The notes beneath the pieces were generated by a model. That model saw only the letters and a program-made list of their open reading frames with translations, was not told the DNA's origin and ran no database searches. Shown piece after piece: positions 18,510 to 28,000 of a stretch of DNA of 64,000 nucleotides. The position numbers were made by a program, and so were the translations under genes. This DNA comes from Stieleria mannarensis. Lineage in GTDB: Bacteria; Planctomycetota; Planctomycetia; Pirellulales; Pirellulaceae. The first letter of the stretch is position 1. Each line of letters starts with the position of its first letter. Location: contig NZ_JACEHH010000004.1 of NCBI RefSeq assembly GCF_014154935.1, forward strand, positions 186,001-250,000, given 5' to 3'.

Positions 18510-20882
18510 CTAATCCCGGCCGCGGATTTCGTCGATCGCTTTCTCGTAAGCCCGTTTCATCCCCCGACTGTCCGTTTCCTTCAACAGACGCTCCAAAATT
18601 GGGATCGCCTCGGTCGCCCGTGGACGCACTTTGCCCAGCATGTACAACGAATAGTATTGCTGACGCCGATCGTTGGATTCGATGCCGGCCAGCAACACCG
18701 GAACGGCTTCGGGGCCCGCGGTGTTGATCGCCCGCAGCGCGGTCTTCGCAAAGTTCGTGTCTTCCGGAACCGGCAAAAGTCGGAACAACGCCGGCACGGC
18801 GGATTTGGCATCGGCCCCCAGTTCACCGAGCGACTCGCCGGCATCGCGTCGGACCGCCCAGTCCGGGTCAGCGAGCCCTTGGATCAACAGCGGCACCGAT
18901 TTCTGACGGTCGGTTTCGATCTTCGCCAAGCACGCATAGGCGGCCGCACGCAGATCGGCTCGGTCATGGTCGGTCAGCGTGATCACCTGATCGGACAACG
19001 AAACGGCTCGGCCCGCCAACGTCGTGACCGATCGCAATGACGCAAGTACGACCGCGTCCTCGGCATCGGCAAGGCCATCGCCAAGGACCACAATCAGGTC
19101 CTCGCTGGGGGCGGCGGTCGTCGCCAGAGCGGACGCCGCGGCGGAACGCACCGAGCTGTCTTCGTCACCGACCAATTGCATCAGTCGCGGCGCGCTTCGC
19201 CTGGCAGCTTCGCCCACCGCTTCGATCGCCAGTGCCGCCTCACGACGCACCCTCGCGTCGGAATCGTCCAGCCCGAGGATCAACGCGTCGATCACATCGC
19301 CGGACGCCGTTTCCATTCTCGCCAAACCGCCGATCGCGTTGCGACGCACCTCGGCGGCGTCATCGTCGAGCGCTTCGAGCATTTGTTTCGTGACCCGCGA
19401 GGGGGCGTCGTCGACGTTGGCGACCGCCGACACCGCCGCGGCACGCACTTCGGGTTGCTGGTCCTGGCAGAGCGTTCGGAGCTGCGAGACCACATGGTCG
19501 TCCAGTTGCGGGTACCGCCCCAACGCCGCCGCTGCCGAAGCACGCAGACGCGGATCCGCATCATCCAAACAGGCTGCCAAGGGGCCGACCGCAGACGCCG
19601 GCACCGTACGCATTTTTCCAATCGCCTGGGCTGCGATCGTTTTGGATCCTCCGGTTTCCGTTCGCAACGCCTTGATCAGCGGTTCCGTCGCGACCGGACC
19701 GATTTGTGCAAGCGCCTTGGCCAGACGGGATCGTGAGTGGTCCGCGTCCGAAGCGGCGTCCAAAAGTGCCGGCACCGATGCCGCTCCGATCCGGCGCAGC
19801 GCATCGTCGATCGGAGACGGTTGGTCTGCGCCCGTGTCACTGTCATCTTTTGATTCGTTGTCCTGTTTTAGTGACGCGATCAGAGGACCGATCGCCTTGG
19901 CACCGCGAGGGCCCAACGTGCCGAGTGCGAACGCGGCGGCATCGCGATGCTGGCTATCGTCGCTTTGCAGAAATTCGATCAGTCGGTCGACCGCGCGATC
20001 CGCTGCGTCACCCAGGTTGCGAAGCGCGATCACGCCCCCGCTGCGAACTTGAACGTCCCGATCGACCACGGCATCGATGATCCACTCGATCAACTGATCG
20101 TCGGGCTGTGACGCGACCGAAACTGCGACGACCGCGGCCGCTCGCACCGCCGAATCGGGGTCGTGTAACAATTCGATCAAGCGTTCTCGGTAGGGGGCCG
20201 CGTGTTGTTTCGTCTTTGCCAACCCCTCGGCCGCGATGCCGCGCACCGCCGCGTCTTCGCTACCCAGTGCAGCGCCCAGCGAGTCCGCCGCCGCCGGTCC
20301 CAGCCGAGACAGCGAGGCGGCCGCTTGCCGCCGCACGTCGGGATCGTCGTCACGCACCGCATCGTTCAAGTGTTCCAGCAAACGATCGGCATCGCCGTCC
20401 ATCCATCCCATCGCATCGAGGGCTGCAATTCGGCGTCGTGTCGAATCGTCCTTCGCCGCGTCGACCAACGCCGGGACCGCCGCTGATCCGATTTTTGAAA
20501 GCACCCATCCGGATCGATAACGCCGTTGTTGATCATCATCACCCAAGCTTTGGACCAGCGCCTCGATGGCCGGTTCTGCCTCGGGGCCGATTCTTGCCAC
20601 CGCCATCGCCGACTGCATCCAAACCTGATCGTCGCGATCGCCCAACCCCTTGATCAACGCATCGATCGCCGGCAACGCATCTTGGCCGATCCGCGCCAGC
20701 GAATACGCTGCGTCCCGCCGCTCGTCCATTTCGACACTCGTCAGCGCCGCGGCCCACTCGTCGACCTTCGATGCTTCGTCGTCGCCACGCGGACTGTCAC
20801 CGGGCGGATCGGCGGCAGGCGAGCTGACGCCACACGCCAGCACCAATGCGACCGTCAACCATCGTTGCCGCGTGACGTTCAA
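18510..20882 (-). CDS. Secreted HEAT-repeat protein (790 aa)
   Basis: Signal peptide (RWLTVALVLACGVSSPAAD) followed by about 20 HEAT/PBS-lyase-type repeats of roughly 30-40 residues, for example AYSLARIGQDALPAIDALIK, AVRGIAAEGLAKT, DVQVRSGGVIALRNLGDAA and WAVRRDAGESLGELGADAKS. Such alpha solenoids are protein-binding scaffolds without catalysis. Its start overlaps the stop of the DUF1552 gene by four bases (ATGA), and that gene overlaps the DUF1592 gene in the same way, so all three are translationally coupled and probably act together in the periplasm or outer envelope. Its role is unknown. Confidence 0.9.
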   Translation of the reverse strand: MNVTRQRWLTVALVLACGVSSPAADPPGDSPRGDDEASKVDEWAAALTSVEMDERRDAAYSLARIGQDALPAIDALIKGLGDRDDQVWMQSAMAVARIGPEAEPAIEALVQSLGDDDQQRRYRSGWVLSKIGSAAVPALVDAAKDDSTRRRIAALDAMGWMDGDADRLLEHLNDAVRDDDPDVRRQAAASLSRLGPAAADSLGAALGSEDAAVRGIAAEGLAKTKQHAAPYRERLIELLHDPDSAVRAAAVVAVSVASQPDDQLIEWIIDAVVDRDVQVRSGGVIALRNLGDAADRAVDRLIEFLQSDDSQHRDAAAFALGTLGPRGAKAIGPLIASLKQDNESKDDSDTGADQPSPIDDALRRIGAASVPALLDAASDADHSRSRLAKALAQIGPVATEPLIKALRTETGGSKTIAAQAIGKMRTVPASAVGPLAACLDDADPRLRASAAAALGRYPQLDDHVVSQLRTLCQDQQPEVRAAAVSAVANVDDAPSRVTKQMLEALDDDAAEVRRNAIGGLARMETASGDVIDALILGLDDSDARVRREAALAIEAVGEAARRSAPRLMQLVGDEDSSVRSAAASALATTAAPSEDLIVVLGDGLADAEDAVVLASLRSVTTLAGRAVSLSDQVITLTDHDRADLRAAAYACLAKIETDRQKSVPLLIQGLADPDWAVRRDAGESLGELGADAKSAVPALFRLLPVPEDTNFAKTALRAINTAGPEAVPVLLAGIESNDRRQQYYSLYMLGKVRPRATEAIPILERLLKETDSRGMKRAYEKAIDEIRGRD

Positions 20883-22216
20883 AGTTGCAGCTCCGAAAGG
20901 CGTCCGGTGCTGTCACCGACGAAATCGACGGGCGTTCCGAATCGGTCCAGCATCGACAGGAACAAATTGCACATCGGCGTTTCGGGAGCGACACGGACGT
21001 GGCGTCCCAAGTCGATCTGGCGGCCGCCGGCCAACAGAATGGGCAGGTTTTCGTTGTTATGCCGATCGCCGTCGCTGATCGCACTGCCGTAGCAGACCGA
21101 GGTGTGGTCGAGCAACGAGCCTTGTTGGCCGTCGGGCGTCGATTTCAGTTTCTGCAACAAGTAAGACAACTGAGCGACGTGAAATTGATTGATCCTTCGC
21201 AGCTTGTCGTGCTTTTCGGAATCACCGCCGTGGTGCGACAGGTTGTGGTGCCCCTCGCCGACGCCGATGTGTCGATAGCTTCGATTGCTGCCGGCATCGG
21301 CAAACATGAACGTGGCGATTCGCGTCCGGTCGGTTTGGAACGCCAACACCATCATGTCGCACATCAATCGAATGTGTTCGCCGTAATCCTTGGGCGTCCC
21401 CGCGGGGATCGGATAGTCGACGTCTTCGGAAACATCGAAGTCATCGTCGGTGCGTTCCATCCGCTTTTCAACATTGCGAACGCCATCCAAGTATTCGTCC
21501 AGCTTCCGCCGGTCGTTGCGTCCGAGTTTGGATTGCAATCGCTTGGCGTCATTGGCGACGAAGTCCAGGATGCTTTTGCGAAGGGCTTCGCGGCGCATCG
21601 CGTTCTGATCGTGCTCGACCGGCGTCCCATCACCGAACAATCGCTGGAACACCAATCGCGGGTTGATCTCCTTGCTGACCGGCGTTGATTCGGATGACCA
21701 GGCGATGTTGGATGAATAGGCACAGCTGTATCCGCTGTCGCAATTCCCCGCGCTGCGTCCCGGTTCGATCCCCAGTTCGATCGAGGGGAATCGTGTGGCG
21801 TGACCGGCGGCTTGTGCGGCGACTTGATCGACCGAAACCCCCGAACGCAATCCGCCTTCCTTTCGCGGCTGGGCGCCGGTCAAAAACACCGACGCGCTGC
21901 GGGCATGGTCACCGGGCCCATCGCCGTTGGCACGACCTTTGTCGTGTGTCAGTCCGCTGATCACCAACACGTCGTCTTGAACCGGTGCCAGGGGCGACAG
22001 GGTGAACGGCAGGTCATAGCCGTAGCCTTCTAGTTGCGGCGTCCAGTCCGGCAGATGCACGCCGTTGGGCACAAAGATGAACGCCATCCGGTCGGGCGAG
22101 GTGGACGATGCGGCGACGGCTTTCGGGGCCGTTGATTCCATCCACGGCAGCGCGAGCGAAACCCCCAACCCTCGCAGGATCGTTCGTCGTGACAGTCGGC
22201 TCGTTTGAATACTCAT
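20879..22216 (-). CDS. DUF1552 family protein with Tat leader
   Basis: 445 aa. Twin-arginine leader LSRRTILRGLGVSLALPWME at the start, then the DUF1552 body: RMAFIFVPNGVHLPDW, VLVISGLTHDKG, HARSASVFLTGAQP, and late in the protein GHHNLSHHGGD and TSVCYGSAISDGDRHNNENL. The family is related in fold to the alkaline phosphatase/sulfatase-like DUF1501 proteins, and is almost always encoded next to a DUF1592 haem protein in planctomycetes; its reaction is not known. Overlaps both neighbours by four bases, the DUF1592 gene upstream and the HEAT gene downstream. Confidence 0.93.
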   Translation of the reverse strand: MSIQTSRLSRRTILRGLGVSLALPWMESTAPKAVAASSTSPDRMAFIFVPNGVHLPDWTPQLEGYGYDLPFTLSPLAPVQDDVLVISGLTHDKGRANGDGPGDHARSASVFLTGAQPRKEGGLRSGVSVDQVAAQAAGHATRFPSIELGIEPGRSAGNCDSGYSCAYSSNIAWSSESTPVSKEINPRLVFQRLFGDGTPVEHDQNAMRREALRKSILDFVANDAKRLQSKLGRNDRRKLDEYLDGVRNVEKRMERTDDDFDVSEDVDYPIPAGTPKDYGEHIRLMCDMMVLAFQTDRTRIATFMFADAGSNRSYRHIGVGEGHHNLSHHGGDSEKHDKLRRINQFHVAQLSYLLQKLKSTPDGQQGSLLDHTSVCYGSAISDGDRHNNENLPILLAGGRQIDLGRHVRVAPETPMCNLFLSMLDRFGTPVDFVGDSTGRLSELQL

Positions 22217-24129
22217 TGATCTCGCTTCCTCTCCCGCATCATAAAGGGATCACTGGTGACGATTGCCGTCACAAGCGAACTGAATCGATAGCCGTCGTTT
22301 TCAAGTGCTGCCACCACGGACTTGACCGTGCATCGGTCGTAGGAGGTTAAACCCCGCCCCAACGCATAAGTTAGCAATTTACCGGCCAAGCACTTGCAGA
22401 ATTGCTCGCTTTTTTCCTGAACCAGGATCTGCATCAGCTCCTCGGCCCCGTCAAAGGCGACTCCACCGGGCAACTCGCCGGAGGCGTCAATCTCGAATGC
22501 ACCGTCGCGCTGGCGATATGCCCCCACGGCGTCAAAGTTTTCCATCCCGAACCCCAACGCATCCATCTTGCGATGACAGACCGCACAGGACTCGTTGGCG
22601 CGGTGTTCTTCCATCTGCTCACGCAGCGACCCCAGCACCACGCCGCCTTCCTCCAGCTCCGGCACATCCGCGGGTGGCGGTGGTGGCGGTTCAGCCAGGA
22701 TGTTCTCCAAAATCCATTTCCCGCGTTTGACCGGTGACGTCCGCGTCGGGTTGGACGTCAGCATCAAAATACTCGAATGGGTCAACACGCCGCGTCGACC
22801 GGCCGGCAACGAAACTTTCTGAAACGAATCGCCGTGGATCGAATCGATGCCGTAATGTCGCGCCAGACGTTCGTTGACGTAGGTGTAATCCGCGTTCAAG
22901 AATTCCAAGATGCTGTGGTCCTCGCGAACCACTTGCTCAAAGAACGTCTCCGTCTCACGCCGCATCGATCGGCGGAGCGATTCGTCAACGTCGGGAAAAC
23001 GAACCGGGTCGGGCATCAACGACGACACATCGCGAAGCTGCAGCCACTGACCGGCGAAGTTGTCGACCAACGCTTGCGACTTGGGGTCGGCCAACATCCG
23101 TTTCGCCTCGGCCGCCAACACGTCCCTGTTGGTCAGTTCGCCCGACCCAGCCAACTCGAACAGCCGCTCGTCCGGCATGCTGCTCCACAGGAAGTACGAC
23201 AACCGTGTGGCGAGTTCGTAGCCGTCCAGCGAGCGAATCCCGTCTTCATCGTCGGGTTCCGGATCACGTTCGACGCGGAACAAAAAGTTCGGGTGGATCA
23301 GGATCGCCGTAACGACGGTCTGAAAGATTTCGTCTTTCTCCGCACCACGCTCAAACGCGCCGCGCATGATCGCAAACAGACGGTCGGATTCGTCATCGGT
23401 GATCGGTCTGCGGAAGGCTCGGGACGCAAACTGCCGAATGTTCTCACGCGCGACCGCGACCTGTTCCTCTTCATTGGCCGCTTCGCGAGGCAGTACGCGT
23501 TTCTTCGCTTGCTCGTCCGCCAACGCCTTTTCGGCGATCGTCGCGGCGGCTTGCAAGTACTTTTCGAATAAGATCGGTGGGATCGTCAACACTTCGCCCA
23601 CGTTGTCAAACCCGTGGGCGACGTCGTCGGACGGGAAGTCATCGGCCAGGTTTAGGTCCAGCCCGAAAAGGTCACGGATCGTGTTGTTGTATTCGGCTTT
23701 ATTCAGGCGACGAATGGTGACGCGGCCCGGGTGTTTGGCCGAACTGCAATCGAACGACGAAAACTCAGCCTCGATCGCCGCGGCCAGCGACGCGATCTCG
23801 TCGGTCGTCGGTTGCGAATGATCGGCCGGCGGCATTTGGTGTTCCTCGACTAGCCGCAGCACTTTTTCCCAGAACTCGTAGTTCTCTTGGATGTTGGCCG
23901 AATCTTCGAAGCGGTCAAAGCTGACTTCGCCCTCGAAATCATCGCCGCTGTGACAGACGACGCAGTGCGTCTGGAGAAACGGAGCGATGTTGGTCGAATA
24001 GTTCGTCGCCTGGACGTCATCGACAGGCAATTCGTCCGCCGAGACGATCCCGGTGCTCTGGCAGATCACGCTGATCCAGACCATCCAGGCGAAGCGGGTC
24101 AAACAGAACTTGCGTTGAATTGCAGGCAT
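22213..24129 (-). CDS. DUF1592/DUF1588/DUF1585 haem-c protein
   Basis: 638 aa from the ATG at 24129, which gives a signal peptide (FAWMVWISVICQSTGIVSA); the open frame continues upstream without family character. Order: planctomycete cytochrome c-type motif HCVVCHSG near residue 60; DUF1587 (RRLNKAEYNNTIRDLFGLDL); DUF1595 and DUF1592 (ELATRLSYFLWSSMPDERLF); DUF1588 (RRGVLTHSSILMLTSNPTRT, then ESCAVCHRKMDALGFGMENF with a second CxxCH); DUF1585 at the end (LLTYALGRGLTSYDRC). Presumably a periplasmic electron-transfer or redox partner of the coupled DUF1552 protein; the pathway is unknown. Confidence 0.93.
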   Translation of the reverse strand: MPAIQRKFCLTRFAWMVWISVICQSTGIVSADELPVDDVQATNYSTNIAPFLQTHCVVCHSGDDFEGEVSFDRFEDSANIQENYEFWEKVLRLVEEHQMPPADHSQPTTDEIASLAAAIEAEFSSFDCSSAKHPGRVTIRRLNKAEYNNTIRDLFGLDLNLADDFPSDDVAHGFDNVGEVLTIPPILFEKYLQAAATIAEKALADEQAKKRVLPREAANEEEQVAVARENIRQFASRAFRRPITDDESDRLFAIMRGAFERGAEKDEIFQTVVTAILIHPNFLFRVERDPEPDDEDGIRSLDGYELATRLSYFLWSSMPDERLFELAGSGELTNRDVLAAEAKRMLADPKSQALVDNFAGQWLQLRDVSSLMPDPVRFPDVDESLRRSMRRETETFFEQVVREDHSILEFLNADYTYVNERLARHYGIDSIHGDSFQKVSLPAGRRGVLTHSSILMLTSNPTRTSPVKRGKWILENILAEPPPPPPADVPELEEGGVVLGSLREQMEEHRANESCAVCHRKMDALGFGMENFDAVGAYRQRDGAFEIDASGELPGGVAFDGAEELMQILVQEKSEQFCKCLAGKLLTYALGRGLTSYDRCTVKSVVAALENDGYRFSSLVTAIVTSDPFMMRERKRDQ

Positions 24130-24310
24130 TGGCGGGGCGATGGATGGTCGGCGGGGCACCGTCGGCTCTGGCTCGGCAACGTGTTGCAAACCAAACGCCT
24201 CCGGAGAGTTCGCCGGCGGCGCGGCGAGGGGGGCACGCCGGCAGGCCACCGGCATCGCGCATTATCACCTGTCGACCAGCGAAACGCAAATTTCACCGGC
24301 ATTCCAATTC

Positions 24311-24333
24311 GTGGGATAGGCTTCCAGCCTGTC
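24311..24333 (+). repeat. Family A repeat, half copy
   Basis: Identical to the 23 bases at 846-868. It adjoins the Uma2 remnant: reading the minus strand, the codons GTG GGA TGA at the junction end that remnant. Confidence 0.85.
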
Positions 24334-24511
24334 ATCCCACGTCCCTTGCTTGACGGATGCCCTCGGCGAGCACCTTCAGAAGCGCTTTGCCGTCGCCAGA
24401 ATGGATCGCCGATTGATCGAGCCAAAGCCCCGGAAACAGACCGCTCTTGAAAATACCATCGGCCGGTGGCAAATCGACATGCACTCCATTGTCCAAACCC
24501 CACCAAAACAT
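24332..24511 (-). pseudogene. C-terminal remnant of a Uma2 (DUF820) gene
   Basis: The 59 codons before the TGA at 24332-24334 read MFWWGLDNGVHVDLPPADG and then IFKSGLFPGLWLDQSAI, followed by LLKVLAEGIRQ. The phrase S-x-x-FPGLWLD followed by a short helix is how Uma2/DUF820 nucleases end. The catalytic PD-(D/E)xK core is absent and a stop precedes the first ATG, so only the tail survives. The stop itself comes from the adjoining family A repeat. No promoter is evident. A complete Uma2 gene is at 54309. The rest of the 24130-24566 gap shows nothing else. Confidence 0.6.
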
Positions 24512-24566
24512 TCAGGGAAATCCGCTGCCATCCTAGCACGCCAACACCACCCGGACCAAAAAAAGC

Positions 24567-24624
24567 TTGACATCCGGCCGCGACAATAATCTAATTTCTT
24601 CGACAATCGAATTCCTTCGACATT
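24567..24624 (+). promoter_or_regulatory. Promoter and possible BlaI operator upstream of the repressor gene
   Basis: TTGACA (24567-24572), 17 bases, then TCTAAT (24590-24595) is a strong sigma-70-like promoter with a perfect -35. CGACAAT/CGACATT occurs at 24581, 24601 and 24618, overlapping and following the -10 box. Such repeats may be where the BlaI-type product represses its own operon; BlaI proteins normally bind dyads, so this is inference. GGAG at 24632 is a good ribosome site for the ATG at 24642. Confidence 0.65.
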
Positions 24625-24641
24625 CAAGGCTGGAGCGATAG

Positions 24642-25034
24642 ATGTCGCGTCGCGTTTCGAAACATCCGACCGAATTAGAACTTGAGATCCTGCGGGTGCT
24701 ATGGCAAACCGGCCCGCTCACCGGACAGGCGATCCGGGCGGCGCTTGAGCCCGATCGTTCGCTGACCTATCAGTCGGTGATGACCGTCCTGGGGATCATG
24801 GAGGAGAAACGCTATGTGACTCGCAAGAAATCCGACGGCCGCTATGAGTATCGCGCCCGGGTTTCGAAGGCGGCGACCGCCAAGCGGATGATGCGTGATC
24901 TGGTCGATCGATTATTCGATGGTTCCGCAGCGTCGGCGATGATCAACTTGCTCGAATCGTCGGATCTAAGTGATGAAGAGCTGAAGGAACTCCGTGCGGA
25001 AATGAACCGTCCCCCAAAGAAAGGCAATCGGTGA
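24642..25034 (+). CDS. BlaI/MecI/CopY-family transcriptional repressor
   Basis: 130 aa, normal for the family. N-terminal winged helix: LELEILRVLWQTGPLTGQAI, then LTYQSVMTVLGIMEEKRYVT, which is the DNA-reading helix and wing. C-terminal dimerisation helix: MMRDLVDRLFDGSAASAMIN and LSDEELKELRAEMNR. In the known systems the repressor holds the operon off until its membrane partner, an M56 metallopeptidase, is activated and leads to repressor cleavage. The partner gene starts six bases after this stop, as in blaI-blaR1. Preceded by a clear promoter and candidate operator. Confidence 0.95.
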   Translation: MSRRVSKHPTELELEILRVLWQTGPLTGQAIRAALEPDRSLTYQSVMTVLGIMEEKRYVTRKKSDGRYEYRARVSKAATAKRMMRDLVDRLFDGSAASAMINLLESSDLSDEELKELRAEMNRPPKKGNR

Positions 25035-25040
25035 ACCAAA

Positions 25041-28000
25041 ATGTTATTTTTTGACCACGATCTTCAGCTCCGCCTGGGGCTTGCATTGGTCCACTTCCTC
25101 TGGATCGCCTGCATCCCCGCGGCGTTGTTCGCACTCACGGTTCGCTTGATCGACGTGAACTCGGTGGACGCCCGTTACCGCTGCAGCATCCTGACGCTCG
25201 GCTGCCTGTTGCCGCTGTTCGGCGTCGCGTTCTGGCTGGCCGGCACACGTCAAACCGCACCAAACACCTCGGCGGCTGAATCCGGCGTCCATTCCCCGCA
25301 ATTCGTTGTCGGTTCAATGGTCAATGTGCCCACGGACACCGCCACCGAGCCAGCGGTTGAGGTTTCAGCGTCAAACGTACCAGCGAGCGTGGCGGCAAGC
25401 ATGCCGGATCGAATGCCCGGTCCAACCATTGCCCACGCCCAGGATTCAGAGATCCACGTCGCGGATTCTTGGGCGACGTACGTGACGATGGCCTATTTGT
25501 TCGGTGTGCTAGCGTTCACGTTGCGGCTGACCCGAGGCTACTGGCTGTGCCGGCGAATGCGGCGGCGTGCGTCTGCTGTGACCGATCCGGCCATGCTGCA
25601 ACTGGTCGACCGCATTGCCGGACAAATGGTGTTGCGGACACCACCGATGGTGATGTGGTGCCGACAAACCATGGTGCCAACCGTCGTGGGGATCGTGCGC
25701 CCGGTGGTATTGCTGCCCGTTGCCCTCACCAATGGAGTCTCGATCGAGCAGATCGAACATGTCTTACGGCACGAGTTCATTCACCTGCGCCGCGGCGATG
25801 CGCTGGTCAACTTTTTGCAAGGCGTCGTTGAAACCCTGCTTTTCTTTCATCCCTTGGTCTGGTGGATCTCGCGTCAGGTGCGTTTGTATCGCGAGTTGTC
25901 TTGTGACGTTGCGGTCGTCAGCGACGGTATCGATCCGACGCAATACGCCGGAACGTTGATTGATGTCGCAACGATTAGCCGTGCGGCACTGGGGCACCGT
26001 CGACCGCCTGCGCTCGCTGCGGTTTCATCAATTTCATCACGATCGCATCTGCGAACTCGGCTTGAGCGGTTACTCGGTCGCTCCACCGCTCCCCCAACCC
26101 GATCGACACGTTTGGCCGATGGAGCGAGCTTGATGGCCGTGTTGCTGCTCGTCGCTGCGCCGCTTGCCAGTGCGTTGCTTGTCAGTGGGCTGTTCGGTCC
26201 AACGCGGGACGCCGTCCTCGCCTCCCCTCAAGTTCCAAACACGTCGACGCCGACACTTCCAGACGACGTGCCCCGTGCAATGCCTCGGGATATCCAACCG
26301 ACGGAGTTGGCCGGGATCGTTGTCGACGCCGAAGGCAACCCGTTGCCGGGGGTGACCGTCGATGCCTGGAGCTGGCACCCCGGCGACGAGACCACGACGA
26401 ATGAGAACGGAGTGTTTCGATTTCGACCGGAAAGTGAGAACGGACGCTCGAAGGTCGAAGTGCGTTGGATGAAACCTGGGTATTCACCCCACTACGTCGC
26501 CCAGCAACCTGTCGGTGTCAGTGACCTGGTGATCACGCTGGATAAGACGACCTTCATCGAAGGCAGCGTCACCGCTGCTGATGGATCTCCGGCAGCCGGT
26601 GTGACCGTTCGTGCTGTGCAAAAGGATATCAAGGGCGACGGCGTGCTGATCGGCGAAGTCCCCACGGAAACCACCACGGACGAATCCGGCAAGTATCGCT
26701 TGTACGTGCATCCCGATCATTACGAGATTTCCGTCGCCAGCCCGCTCGGGGTTGCTAGAACAGAAGCCTTCAACGTCCTTCGCGGCCAGGCACTGAAAAA
26801 ATCCATTCAACTTGCCCCCGGAGTTCGCTTCGAAGCGATCGTTAAAGATGCCGTCAGCGGTGAGCCGTTTAGCGGGCTGGTTCTTTGGAATTTTCCGCAA
26901 AGACAATTTCAAGGCACATCTGATGACGACGGACGACTCGTGATCGAAGGGCTGTTGCCCGGTGAATTCGAATTCTCTGTCGGCGCCGGGGACCCGATCG
27001 AGTATCGCGGAATGAAGTTTCACGGCAACGGTCCGCTTGGGCGTTGGTGGTCGCCGCAAGCCAAACATCCATGGCAGCAACACGACCTGACGCCGGAGCA
27101 GTTTCAACGGAACTTTGACGACCTGACCTTTGACCTCTCACCTGACATGGCTCCGGTGGAGATTTTTGTCGAGGCGGGGGTCAAATTTCGTGGTCACGTC
27201 TATGCCCCGGACGGAACCCCGCGTGCCGGCGCGACCGTGGCGCCGGCCAAGACCGGCAGCGGTAATTCCTTGACCGGCGACACGCGTTTCAGTGCAACGA
27301 CCGAAGCGGATGGTTCCTACAAAGTCGTGATGCCGGCAGGCAACGCGTTCAAATACAACCTGATGGCGTTTGACGGCGAATACAGCAAGTGGCGAAAGTG
27401 GGGCGCGGTCGCCCGCAAGCCGCTGACCACCCGGCCGGGACAAACGATCGCGGACTATGATTTCACGCTCACTCGCGGTGCCACCGTTCGGGGCAAAGTC
27501 ACATCGATCGACGACGAGGCGCCGCCACGCAAAGTCCGCGCCCACGCCGCCGATCTGCGCGGCAATCGCTACTACGATCCGACGGTCGAAGTCCGCCCCG
27601 ATGGAACGTTCGAACTTGGCGGCCTGCGCCCCGGCAAGCACTACATCCAGGTCTCACCCTTCTGGCTGGCCGCAGCGGATGCGGAAAACGGTTCCTCTGT
27701 CGTCGTCGACGTCGCCGAGGGCGAGGTCCGTGAGGGGGTTGAGTTGCAGGCCGTCACGCCAAAGGAAACCACGTTCGATCCGCGGAACAAGCCGAATCAA
27801 CCGGTTGACACTCCGGCGGCGACCAGCGTGATTGCCCCCACCGCGGGTGGTGCCATCTTCATGGCCAAAGACAAAATATTCTCGACTCCCTGCTTTGATG
27901 AAGCATCCATGTACTTCGGCGCGTGCGACGGTAATTTTTACTGTCTCGACAAAGTGACCGGAGAATTGAAGTGGAAAGTCGAAGGCCTGCAACGTGTCGA

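Noticed and set aside
24099-24539. 146-aa minus-strand frame over the repeat upstream of the BlaI gene
   Set aside because: Low-complexity Arg/Trp/Pro content, reads through family A repeat, and conflicts with the DUF1592 leader and the Uma2 remnant.
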